From Phoronis australis (Eukaryota; Phoronida; Phoronidae), in the NCBI GenBank assembly GCA_002633005.1, contig NMRA01000003.1, positions 1,712,806-1,776,805 on the forward strand: a stretch of 64,000 nt of DNA, read 5' to 3'. Positions 34,101-45,517 of the stretch are shown in pieces. The notes beneath the pieces are model-generated. The model did not search any database and was not told the DNA's origin. It was given only the letters and a program-made list of their open reading frames with translations. Each line of letters opens with the position of its first letter. Position 1 is the first letter of the stretch. The position numbers and the translations under genes were made by a program.

Positions 34101-37100
34101 GCAACCACCTCTATCACATGACCAAGTATTTTCAGGAAAAATGAAAGGTACATTCATAGCAATAACATTGCTAAATTTTGTTTTTCACCAATGTTCAAGA
34201 TGAAATCTCAAAAAGGCTGACTTAGTTTTCTACATTGTTTTTAAAATCTTCCAAGTATTCATGAGGAGCTATCAAAATATATGACGAAAACGATTTTCAG
34301 GCAAAAAATCACAAAATGCATAAAACAAGAACAAAAAATAAATTACTAGAAAACTGTATTTAATAGCATTGTTGAGATTTCATTGTGAACATTTTTGTCA
34401 AATGAAATTTGATCATGTTACTGATACTATTGCTTTACAATCAATGTATCAGTTTTTTACTAAATTTTACTAAAAAACATGGTCACTTGACCCAATTAAA
34501 AGTAGACTGATAAACAGTCAAAAATCCAAATCTACAGGCTTTCCATTTTCAGAAAATACATACCTTTACTAAGCTTAAGTTAATAGACTTTTAGATATTT
34601 GTCTAAATACATAGACATGTCGATAAGGACCTACGTAACCTTAACACAAAACAACAAAGTCTTAACTTACACAAAAACACATACATTATGATAACAATTA
34701 CCAACCCTGGTGGTGTATCTGAGGAAGGGGACAACCTTTTATTATTTGAATAGACTGAGAAGTAGAGAACTGACCACCAGCATAGGGGTGTTTGTGGTAT
34801 AAGGAGCCATGTGATGAGAAAGCATGCATTTGTACAGGTGAGACAGTTACCTCATCAACAAGTCAGACTTGATGAGTCTCAAGTTGACCTTCTATGATGC
34901 TTGGTGTTAAATCGTACAAATTCTTGCTCTGTACCACGTAATCCAATTCCATTCACTTATTTCGATAATCAAAGAGTACCATTCCTTTAGTCCCTTACCA
35001 CACTATGGTGCATCTTCTTACAACCTGACTTTGACGTGATGATATTTTAAACAAAATAATATATTGCGATCCCAGTTTGAATTTAATGGTAATAAGAAAT
35101 ACTTTACTAAAGAAGATACATTGTAAATGTTATAAAGAATATAACCTACTGAAATGTCGTGCTAAAAAGATAACAGCAACATTTAGATTGAATACGCAGA
35201 AAGTTTACATTGTCTAAGTCAAACACGAAATTACCGGACTCCATCCACTGAGAAATCATAGGGGTTGGTGACCAGGTGAACGCTGGAGTACTGCAAAGCC
35301 CTGGGGAACATACATGGATGGAGGGGCTGCTGAGGCAATATGTGGTTGGCAGGATCATATTCTCCACTCATCACATCCACATCAATTGACGTCTGAAATG
35401 AAGTGCAAACTAACAGTCATAGCTAGGTGGTGGTTTATTGCTGACATTGTATACGCCTGTAAATGAAGCAAAAAGTGGCAAAATTGGAAATACCTACAAA
35501 AACGTTGTACACTGAATTTTGAAACACAATTTGTGTGCAAGGCTTTAATTATCAAAATTAAATTGACCCTTAATTGACCAACAGTAAAACATGTACAAAA
35601 TATGTTTGCAACAAGAATTACCACCTTGACAATAAGAAGTGGATTTACAAAGTATTACCTACCAACGTTGACACCTCACAGAAGAGATTATAGGAGAGGG
35701 AAAATACCTTAAATTTATCCTAATATGAAATTTCGCAACTTGTCATTAAGACATGACTTACAGCAAGTTGCATGATGACATCATCCACAGACATCATGGC
35801 CTCAATGCTGCCAGCCTCAAACTTCTTACTCAAGTATTTGGCCTAAATCAACAAACATTTCACGAGTTAAAAATGATACAGAAGCGAAAATAACATGAAT
35901 ATGAGGACAATACGAAAAAGGTTTTCATCTAGCAGACCTCCACCGCATCCAACAGAGTACCCTGACTCAATTTTGGACACCCCAGATAGAATGACATCTG
36001 CAGCATTTGGAGGCCCTCTTCAGCATTTAGACGCCAACCAAGTAAAGTAAGCAAGTAACCATTAGTGTCTCCAATAAAGGTAATTGCAGGACACAATATA
36101 TTAAAAGGTCATCGCAGGACAAAATATATTAAAAGGTCATCAAAAGACACAAGCAATTAAATGGTCATTACATGATATATTATCCAGTTTAATCAGAATC
36201 ACGACTAATTGCAAATGACAGGTGCCACTTTCTAAAAAGTATTTTGAATTTCATACTCACATTTAACGTGATTCTCAAAAAGAAACATAAGTTCCCAAAC
36301 ACTAAAGCTTATCACTATTGACTTATTCCTAAAAATTGCACAGTGAGGCAGTGAGCTAATAAAAAAGAGGTCAAGAGGTCGCACAGCTCCACCCACCTTG
36401 TGAAGCTGCTCCTTATCTTGTGTATCCTGACTAAGGCAGTTGCCAGCGAAGACAACACGCACCACTTTGGACGACGACTCCTGCTCACACTCATCTCCCA
36501 ACTGACCAGTCAGGTAATCTAGTAGCAACTGGAGACCAAATAAGTCCTGTGTACTCTTACTAATGTCCAGTCCTGACACCAGTGCAATGTATCTACAGGT
36601 AACAAAAACAGACTCTATGAAGTGTGGTTGTAACAACTGAGTCAGATTTTTGGCAGCAGGGCAATAAATTATTATCAAACAAGAGCAATGTAGAGCATTG
36701 AAATGCGCCCACGACTGCAACGTAAATGGTGTGCTTCTTATGGTGTTTTTAGCATCTTAAAAATGGCAATTAGATGAAAATCTACCAAGGATCTCCAAAT
36801 ATACAGAGGCAGTAAGCAGGCACAGCAGTAGTCAAATCTGTCCATCTGATGTCATGTTAATAAGAACAGAATTGAAAAATTGTGATCTTAGATACAGACA
36901 CAGACACAAAAATAATGTCATTAGGGACTACCACAATAAAGTTGGACCCATCTGAAAATCTACGCCAGTCATGCTCATATCAGTAGAAACACATCTGCCA
37001 ATTTTCATAACCGTCCTCTGAGCGGTTTAGCTGATACAGAAGCAAACAGAAAAAAAAACGGATTAAAAATAATTCACCTGGCCACTTGGTGGCACAGAAT

Positions 37101-40100
37101 AGTTATGTTGAATTCATTGCAAATTGAAAAGATGGTGTCACCTTTATAATAGAAACTTGTTTCCAAATTTCATGAAGAAAACATCAAGAAACTCAGAAGA
37201 GACAGATGCAAAGGTAAAAGCTAAAATTGCTACTGGGGGCATAGCGGTAGCCTGAGCTGTCCAAAGTCATGGGCAGCCACTGTCACATCTAAAGCAAAAC
37301 ACATGCAAAACATCATACCTGGGAATCAGACGTTGCAGCCAGTAAGTAGTGCAAAATACACTGAATAGGTAGGAAAATGGAAAGGCAAAGTTGTCCCCTT
37401 AATAGAAACCTATTTGCCATATTTCAGAAAAATCCATCAATGAACTTAAAAGATACAGAAGCAAACGTAAAAAATGAAACTGCCACTAGGGGGCACACCA
37501 GTAGTCGGATTGGTCTGATACTAGTCACCATTCGTTATCATCTCCATAGGAACATATCTGCCACATTTCATAAAGATCCTCCATAAAGTTAGGAGACACA
37601 GTCATATACGCAAAAAAATGCCACTAGCGATTGCCATAGTAATCGAACCCATCTGAAAATCCGTGTCAGCCACTGTCATCTCATCAGGAACAAATCTGAC
37701 AATTTGGCGAATAGAAAGGCAGACGTCAAAACATATTCATAATATTTTTAAATTACCACCAGATGGCACAGAATAAGTCAATTCCGTTTGAAAATGTGAG
37801 GGTATCATTGACTCTTTAACAGACCTATTTTCTAAATTTCATGAAAATCCATGAACAAACTCAAAAAATACAGAGGCAAACGTAAAAAATAAAATTGCCA
37901 CTAGGGGGCAGAGCAGTAGTCAAATCCGTCCGAAACTCATCGTATTAGTATAGTTTCTTCAAGGGTATGCAGAGGCCGATACTAAACGAGATTACTGAAA
38001 ATTTGCCACTGGGGGGCACAGCAAAAGTCCAAAAATGGGCAAATGCAGAGTTCTCTCTTGGAAAAATCACATTTGTCAAATTTCATGAAGATCTTTCATC
38101 AAAGTTGGTGGACATTGAGGGAAGTACAAAATTCTAAAACGGCCAGTAGCGAGCATAGTAGTAGTCAAAACTGTCCAAAAACCAGTGCCAGCTAGCTTTC
38201 CATCAACGGAACACAAAATTTGATAGATAGAATGGCTGAACAGTGGTCATTAACGGCAAATTCTAAAATTTCCACTAGGGGCACAGAGCATGCCAAAGCT
38301 GTGAGATAAAAGGGAGGTGCTGTCTTGTTCATTGTTGACACATAACCGTCAAATTTCACAACAATGCACAAAAATCATATTAAAATGTCAAGAAGCTAAA
38401 CATGTTAAATGTAAATACTTTGCAAGGTCATGCATGTGTCAAATAATGCAACACCAGGGGAGCTAATCCCAGTTCTATTACCTGTCATCGTCTATAGCTG
38501 GAAGAGGTTCTTGTTGAGGTAACTCTTGATAACAAACATCCTCCACGTGAAAACAACCACGGTCATCCTCTGGTTCATAACCACACACAGCCAACACAAC
38601 ACCTAATCACGGAAATATTACATGCGGTAAATCTTCAGATACAACAAGGTATTACATTCTCTTATATGAGAAAGATGACAAGGAACTGAAAATCCGAATA
38701 TGGACAATGTGAATGAAATATCTTGATAAAGCTAAGCATTTTAATTACCCTAGTTAGAGTTGTATACAATACCTAGATGAATGTTCCCACACAATTTCAT
38801 TTACATGACTGAATTACGTAACTACAGGCTGCATAACAAACTTGTCTGTTTTTTATTTTTTTAGAGTTTACCAACTTCAAAATACAAAAAAGTAAGAATA
38901 ATGTTGTGGGCATTAAGCTAAACATGGACGTTAAAAAACAGAATTTTTCAGTAGATCGTAAGCATTTACCGGAAAGGTCAATTAACTAATATGATAATAT
39001 TGGAATGTGAATGAAACAAAAGAAACATTTCACATCTCCATCATTACAGGTTGCCTATATCCTGCCCAATAGGTGGGGCTTTTGCATATGTTTTGTTATA
39101 AGGAAACTAAAAAGCAAAAATGGGGTGTGAGCCTTGAGCCCAGCTGAAATGAAAATTTGTAAATTTCGGGGTTGCACATAAACTGGACCAGTATGGTATA
39201 ATACAAAAAATAAATAAAAAAGCTTATGTTTATACGGTCAAAGTTTCATTTGTATTTCACTGAGTCATCAGAAAGACTGCAACAGGTCGCACCTGTGTAG
39301 TGCAATTTCGTTTAAAGCTAGGAGTGAATATGACGAAATACTATATCATTAAGAGTGTTAAACACAACATAATTTCATACTTCAAAATGACAACCACAAG
39401 AACAAACCTGTCACAGATGTCTGTACGTCAGGTTTTCCCACCAGTTTAATTCGTTGAAGTTCATCTTCAAGGATCAGATCATCAGTTTCACAATTGAACC
39501 TTGACCTAGGAGGAGGTGGCATCAACATGTGCTGAAAAGAAAAGCACATTTCCCTTTGAACATTTAACACAAAACCCTTTAACAGTGAGTGCACAAACTT
39601 TATTGCAGACGCATGTCTCTGTAGAAACATACGGCAGAAAAATACCAATATGACTAAGGATTGCAAAAATGCAGTTGTGCGTCATTGACCACAAGATGCT
39701 CCGAGAAATTGGGAATCCCGTTTGGACGTCCTCTTTTTGAAATCCTGTATGAGCCCCTGCGCTCAACATAGCTTTACTCATAGTCAGTTTTCGAACTTCA
39801 GCAAATAAATGTGGTGGCCCAATGGGCCAACTGGCCCAGCCAAATCCACAAAGGGCCTATATCTGAAAGTTGCTGACTCGCCAGGCTAGTCACTTTTAAA
39901 AGTTACTAGCCAGGCTTCACATCCACTGGCCCTGGGCCACCATGTATTTCAAACATAGCTCCTAGCACTTCCTTACTATGAAAATCCCAATCACCAAACA
40001 ATAGGCTAACAGAGACTCATGACAACAGCCACCGTCAAGCTCAACAGACGGTTTGAAAATGTGCAATATGTTGCCTTTTTTCATTTAATAGTTCTAATAT

Positions 40101-41332
40101 AATTCTATCACCAGTTGTCAATATAAAAATAGCCTGAACAACTAATAGCTTTATTATTTCAAAACTTACTTCCTCACTGATTTCCTTTAGTACACTTGGT
40201 TTCAGCTCCATGTTTTTGTACAGAGTTCCAATCACGATGCATTTTTGATTATGTTGTAATTCAAACAACTTCTTAACTGGAATATCCCCTGAAAACAATA
40301 ACTACCAGATAATAACTTTAAACAACAACATTCATTTCATAATTAGTCCATACCTCTGATGACTTCAAGAGGCACTAATGAAAACCACTATCCCACTAAC
40401 ACCAGACTTTTGAGGGTCAACCTCATTTTGTTACACACCACTAGAGTAGTAACCGTTGTGAAGCTTATATCAATGTGTAGAGTGCTTGAACAGCAGGTGC
40501 ATGTAAAATGTGAGAATCAATTGACAATCACTTTGACTGTTGCAGCCGTGAAAAATAAGTTGTTGCAACTGACAGCTGGAGAAATAATACAGTATTTGAA
40601 AACAAGTTTTAAATTTGTTGACATCAGTCTAGGTTATAGTAGTTTTTCATATAAAACACATCTAATTCACGGCATTTGTTGAATGTCGGTTGGACTGTTT
40701 CTAAATATCGTTTAGTGTCACGTGCACTGATTACAACATAACCGGGCACTAGTCGGTTATAATGGACCCTGACTTAGACAACCAGTTTCATCCACTAAAT
40801 AACGTCCGTTATTCAGTTATTGCCTGGTTCTCTAAATCAGGGTCCCTTATATCCAACTTGTGCCCATCACTGCTGGATTACGTGTGATTATCCGATGAAT
40901 GCAAACAATGATATGAACTATGTAAAAATTGGTTTGCCAACTTTCTCCCCTTGCTATCTCCATCAGATTGATAACGATACGATCATAACCCGAGTTCCCC
41001 ATCACACGCGAAATCGTGAAACTCAACCCACAGCGCGGGAGCGTAACGAGTTGGCATGTATATGGAACTGAAATGTACAATCAGATTCTGTCAATTTACT
41101 GACCCCATTTGTGTTTGGCAGCGACTTCAAGAAGTGGCCGCGTACTAGCCAATCTAGTTGCGTAGAGATGAGCATACTGTCTCCGGTAACTTCTTTCTTT
41201 CAAGACAAAACGTGAGGAAAGATTTTCGTATTTTGATGAACAACGAGCGAACGTTGTAACACTTCCATCGGGTTTGGAAAGTAGTTTTCCAGTCGACGAC
41301 GAAGATGAAGTCAGCTCGGGCATCATTTTCAT
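28190..41332 (-). CDS. POLD2: DNA polymerase delta subunit 2 (small B subunit)
   Basis: Ten minus-strand exons join in frame: 41332-41104, 40288-40170, 39531-39408, 38602-38482, 36592-36397, 35842-35762, 35392-35235, 33939-33812, 30769-30668, 28347-28190 (471 aa; human POLD2 is 469). The N-terminal part has RSYRRQYAHLYATRL; the OB-fold region has KKLFELQHNQKCIVIGTLYK and DLILEDELQRIKL; the phosphodiesterase-like region has YIALVSGL, GQLGDE, AKYLSKKF, LPQQPLHPCMFP, LLGTSGQN, PTAPDTLGCYP and CPHVYFAG. This subunit bridges catalytic POLD1 to POLD3 and supports PCNA-dependent lagging-strand synthesis and repair. B subunits lack nuclease activity, as known for the family. ATG 41332 is the first of three near-adjacent Met codons (MKMM). 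Introns hold repeat arrays. Confidence 0.96.
28790..29350. repeat. Diverged units of the 143-bp CTCF-motif repeat in the last POLD2 intron
   Basis: Recognisable pieces include GTCACTAGGGTGTACCACAGGAGTTGG (near 28918) and ATTACCATTAGGGGGCACTGTAGTACA (near 29050), with AGGCAAACG and GAGGCAGATGCCAAAAAC. Units are strongly diverged. Confidence 0.6.
29415..29520. repeat. 33-bp tandem repeat, three units
   Basis: TGCACTATTCACATTGGACTGACCACTGGTGTC is repeated three times in succession with one substitution (GAACTGACC in the middle unit). Confidence 0.9.
31645..31860. repeat. Diverged ~145-bp tandem pair in a POLD2 intron
   Basis: GAAAGTGCTCAGAGGAGTGACACTTGGCAAAAGTAAATGAAAA (about 31647) recurs as GAGAGCGCTCGGAGGAGCGACACTTGGCGGAACTAATCGAAAA (about 31791), each followed by GACGATGA-rich sequence. 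The open frame on the opposite strand is compositional. Confidence 0.65.
32370..33680. repeat. Dispersed repeat blocks with ATGGCGGC and AAACAAAC segments
   Basis: Two related, diverged blocks each end with a run of AAACAAAC or A's, then CCAACATACTTGGCGGAAGAATTCCGCCAAGTAAAAACT (33000-33035) or GCAACATATTTGGCAAAATTTCATTTCACCAAGTAACAACT (33632-33672). Upstream of these are segments of the type AAAATGGCCGCCACG...GCCATTTTG. Overlapping ORFs on both strands come from the repeat and are not supported as genes. Confidence 0.55.
36680..38360. repeat. Second large ~143-bp repeat array with CTCF-like motifs (POLD2 intron 4)
   Basis: The array starts with AGAGCATTGAAATGCGCCCACGACTGCA, matching the leader near 17310. 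It carries unit landmarks GATACAGAAGCAAACGTAAAAAATG, AATTTCATGAAAATCCAT and a GCCACTAGGGGGCA motif about once per 140 bp. The best motif matches are 37481-37496 and 37895-37911 (TTGCCACTAGGGGGCAG); weaker ones lie near 37755, 38008 and 38268. Confidence 0.8.
40744..40865. mobile_element. Fold-back MITE copy 4, complete
   Basis: The left arm GGGCACTAGTCGGTTATAATGGACCCTGACTTAGACAACCAG pairs with the right arm CTGGTTCTCTAAATCAGGGTCCCTTATATCCAACTTGTGCCC. The inner CACTAAATAACGTCCGTTATTCAGT forms a second near-palindrome. It lies in POLD2 intron 1. Confidence 0.75.
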
Positions 41333-41826
41333 TTAATACAAACGTTATTTACAAACTGTAGGGTTCTATAGCATAGTAAAATGCAGTTAAATCGTGAAGT
41401 AAATACGTAAACACTCCCGAACATTGAATGAAAGCTTTTCCCGCGATTTGCAACAAGTACATCCGGTTTTGCGTGCCCTCTGGCGAGTATTGCTGAAAAA
41501 TAAACAATAGCAACTTCCTGTGGGTGGATTATCTTGTTCACTTGTTGATTGATAGATAAGTCGGGTTGATAAAGTGAAATGCACATTCACAGACAACCAG
41601 AGCATCAGTTTTCAATGGAAATGTCACATTAGGTTAGGTGCTAACACTTACAAGCTTAATAGGAACCGGAATCCTTTGCTAACGGCTTCGACCGAGTTGT
41701 CCAGTGCTCACGGTGTGGGTTGCAAACTTGCGGCGTTGGGAGCCTGTGCGGTGGCAAGTTATGAACTAGTAGGCCTACTTGACTTTGGAATGTTTTAAAT
41801 TTCATAATTGCATTGAGTCGTACACC
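41333..41826. promoter_or_regulatory. Candidate bidirectional promoter between POLD2 and the 7TM gene
   Basis: The two ATGs point away from each other across 494 bp (POLD2 at 41332, first copy of the 7TM exon 1 at 41827). TTTTCCCGC at 41436-41444 matches an E2F-type site about 105 bp before the POLD2 ATG, appropriate for a DNA replication gene. No TATA box is obvious. The second copy of the 7TM 5' end (45518) lacks this upstream DNA because it begins at the gap. Confidence 0.45.
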
Positions 41827-44729
41827 ATGGATGGTATGCAGCATAGAGGTACACAAAACGAACCTGGTGCATCGTCTATCGCAGACAGTGGAAGTGGAAC
41901 CCTGTTTGGTTCCTCCCGGAGGTTAGTGACTGTCAGTGTTTGTTGTTGCACAACACTTTACTGTTTAAACAATTAAATGTCAACCACAGTTAAGTCAAAA
42001 TCACTCTATTTAAACTTGAAAAGTAGAAATAATCCATCAAGTTTGCGGTGGGATATCTTGCCTTAAATCGTAGATGCATATAACTGCAGTCCTGGTGGGC
42101 CTAGTGGGGTCTTTTCTTTTTAGTTGAAATCGAACTCGCAGTTATTTTTGTCATTGTCAATTCTACTTTGTTCAAGTTCAAGAAAGGAGTCTATATTAAT
42201 TGTTCTGCGCTTGAGTGTGTACTGGCTCGTATGAATAACTTATCTTGATGACTCCAACATAGTTCGAGACCGGACTTGAAATTCAAGTTTATGCTAGAGT
42301 ACTCAAGTTTTTATGGGAAGTTAACAGCAAAACTCTCAGTGGCAGGTCTAGAATATCATAAGGAAGGGTCCAACATTTTGTTACGGGCAATTGCGCAAAG
42401 CACAATTTCATGTGCGCAACCAGCCTGAAAGATGGGGGGGGGGCTCGAATTTTTTGGACCCTTCTACTAAAAAGCAAACGGAGGACTAAAAAAACGAGGA
42501 AAATGATTGCGCAGGTCGTTTGAGTCGGAATCTTGCAATCGGGTCTGAGACCTCCCCCTCAGCCTAGTGTTAATTTCCGGGGTTAATTAATGAACTCAAT
42601 ATTTCTTCACGCTCTTGCTGTTTTATTTTTTTGCTGCAGCCAAGGGGGTGACTGGTCTCCCCCAAATCCGCCTATGAATCTAGAGGTCATCAGGTGCAAA
42701 CTTGGACTAGACATTCATATGTGCATTTATCATAATGTACTGGAGACAGAATAGTAGAAGCTTATCTTGAGTTTGCACAATTTAGAATAGAAATGTCAAA
42801 ACAATTTTGTTCTACGGAGGTTTTGATTACAAAGCTCAGACCACTGCCCTGCCATCATGTCAAGTAAAACTAGGAGCACATATGTGAAAGTTTTGCCATA
42901 TATTGTTGTATTTAAAAATTTGTTTTTGTGTCTCAGAGAGCTTCTCTTGGTCAATTTGATTACTGAGACTGCTTGTTCTTAAGTTTATTGACAAATCAAA
43001 TTGTAACTTGACGTCTTGATTATGTGTTTATGTTGCTATTGAAGTTCCATAAGCAGGCTTCCCACATTGTTAGGTGAAGTGGGGCTGACCTCTGTTGACA
43101 AAGGAATGTTTGTGTGTGTCTCAGTGAACGATTCTGCCCAACACTCGACGGCATTGCAAAGCGCAACTACTGATAAGAGCTCGCCTTCCTGAGAGCAATA
43201 CTATATATAAACATCACAAAAATGTCAGTTGACTTGCAAGATATTGTCAGCTTGGTTAAATCTGTATTAGGAGTCTTTAAGCAAAAAAATTCCTCTCAGA
43301 ATTTGTGATTTTCTTGCATTGATTTGAAGGTTTCTGTGTGACCTCATCATTCAAGCAGCTCAATCTTTTCTGCAGAAGTTCTGTCTGCATTGAAACTACA
43401 AGTCATAAAACACCTGGTCTTGATGGATGTTGTCCATGGTGGATTATAGTGTGGTTCTCATTGAAAAAATCAACCTCACTTTTGTGATTTTGCTCTTGTG
43501 GAAATTTGTAGCCATGAACACTCAATGGCAATAGAATATAATTACTCATTCACTCACTAATGTGCCATCATATAGCATAGTAAGTTGCTTTAACAATGAC
43601 CTTCTTGTATAGTCAATATACTGTCTCCTTACTAGTTAACAATACTGCTGTAGCTAGAATCAATTAATGGAATCTTTTATCAATGGTACATTTGAGAAAA
43701 GACAAAAACACAAACTAATCATGAATTCAATTTGAAGTTTTTAAAAGAATTTCTCTTCATGATTAAATATTTCTCCTGTTAAGCCTTACAAGAAAATAAA
43801 ATTTAACTTGTTGACCATATTGTGTGCTGAATCATGGGCGGCGCCATTGGGGGCTAGGGGGGCTATAGCTGTCACTTTTTTCAGTGCTGCGCCATCCATG
43901 GTTGAAAGGCGGTGCTCCACAGGGGGGCTGGGGGGACTTTAGGCACCCACTTTTTCAGTGCTGCACCGCCCATGTGAATTGGTTACATTTTACCAACAAT
44001 AAATATTAGTTTAAAGCTGTAGATTTTGTACCCCCAAAAGTGCGCATGGCGTAAGTTGTTATTTGTAATTGAGGACTATCAGTGTAGGTCATATTGTATA
44101 GTCCAAGTGAGGTTTCAACTTGGTCCCTTACTTGCCCTCTTTTGCGTTGCCGTAATAAGGGAAACATTCCTGTGATTATTTTTTGTGAACCCGTTGGCGA
44201 TGGTCCTGGACCCGCATCTTCCATGTTGGCAAGTTTCTCTTTGACGAATATTCAGTTGATGATCTATACCTTTTATACTTACACAAAGTATCGAGGCGCC
44301 TCCTAGACTTGTTACACAATGATCTGTAACCTTTTCTCTTCTCTCTTCTCCATTTCTTTGTGTTTTGGGGACCTTCTTATTAGCGATCGAAAACCTTTAG
44401 AAAGTCTCCTAATTAAAGTTCTCAATAGTTAAGCATTGTATTACGTCTAAATGTAAATAAATGTGCCTCTCCCTCTCCATTTGCAGAGGAGTGACAATAG
44501 AGGGATCCAGTTCCAGACACTTTATGAGCTTCAAAGACATTCCAGAGGACATGTTACCACAACCTGACATGTATGATGAGAGCTGCGCGCCAACTTCGGA
44601 AGAAATCCGCAAATACAGCACAAAGCAGTCTGATCAATTATCTGGATGGCGTTGGATCTTACTCGCAAAGTCTCTTGCCATAAAAACACACGAAAATGAC
44701 AAACTTGTACCCGGTCTTATGTTGTATAT
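41827..44729 (+). CDS. Duplicate exons 1-2 of the 7TM gene, cut by a gap
   Basis: Exon 1 is 41827-41921 (MDGMQHRGTQNEPG..., donor GTTAGT) and exon 2 begins at 44487 and stops at the gap at 44730, just inside the first membrane segment. The encoded sequence equals that of the complete copy (45518-45612 and 48164 onward). It is either the other haplotype placed in tandem by the assembler or a real partial duplication; the gap hides which. Confidence 0.6.
43833..43974. mobile_element. CATGGGCGG-ended MITE, copy in first duplicate
   Basis: It starts CATGGGCGGCGCC and ends CTGCACCGCCCATG, with the same two-half structure as 10993-11137. It sits in intron 1 of the 7TM gene, and the matching position in the second duplicate is 47510-47651. 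Confidence 0.75.
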
Positions 44730-45435
44730 NNNNNNNNNNNNNNNNNNNNNNNNNNNNNNNNNNNNNNNNNNNNNNNNNNNNNNNNNNNNNNNNNNNNNNN
44801 NNNNNNNNNNNNNNNNNNNNNNNNNNNNNNNNNNNNNNNNNNNNNNNNNNNNNNNNNNNNNNNNNNNNNNNNNNNNNNNNNNNNNNNNNNNNNNNNNNNN
44901 NNNNNNNNNNNNNNNNNNNNNNNNNNNNNNNNNNNNNNNNNNNNNNNNNNNNNNNNNNNNNNNNNNNNNNNNNNNNNNNNNNNNNNNNNNNNNNNNNNNN
45001 NNNNNNNNNNNNNNNNNNNNNNNNNNNNNNNNNNNNNNNNNNNNNNNNNNNNNNNNNNNNNNNNNNNNNNNNNNNNNNNNNNNNNNNNNNNNNNNNNNNN
45101 NNNNNNNNNNNNNNNNNNNNNNNNNNNNNNNNNNNNNNNNNNNNNNNNNNNNNNNNNNNNNNNNNNNNNNNNNNNNNNNNNNNNNNNNNNNNNNNNNNNN
45201 NNNNNNNNNNNNNNNNNNNNNNNNNNNNNNNNNNNNNNNNNNNNNNNNNNNNNNNNNNNNNNNNNNNNNNNNNNNNNNNNNNNNNNNNNNNNNNNNNNNN
45301 NNNNNNNNNNNNNNNNNNNNNNNNNNNNNNNNNNNNNNNNNNNNNNNNNNNNNNNNNNNNNNNNNNNNNNNNNNNNNNNNNNNNNNNNNNNNNNNNNNNN
45401 NNNNNNNNNNNNNNNNNNNNNNNNNNNNNNNNNNN
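44730..45435. other. Assembly gap (706 N)
   Basis: It is bounded on both sides by copies of the same duplicated sequence, which is typical of a gap placed between unmerged haplotypes. Open frames reported across it are meaningless. Confidence 0.98.
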
Positions 45436-45517
45436 TGTGCGGTGGCAAGTTATAAACTAGTAGGCCTACTTGACTTTGGAATGTTTTAAATTTCATAATT
45501 GCATTGAGTCGTACACC

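Larger units (their letters stand above)
41745..44729. repeat. First copy of a ~3-kb near-identical duplication (5' end of the 7TM gene)
   Basis: It aligns end to end with 45436-48406. It contains exon 1 (41827-41921) and the start of exon 2, which runs into the gap. The last ~700 bp look identical between copies, while the part before it carries scattered substitutions and small indels (2985 versus 2971 bp). Confidence 0.9.

Noticed and set aside
39506-39781. Extended N-terminal reading of POLD2 exon 3
   Set aside because: The conserved protein starts at the acceptor before HMLMPPPPR (39531); upstream codons are intron.
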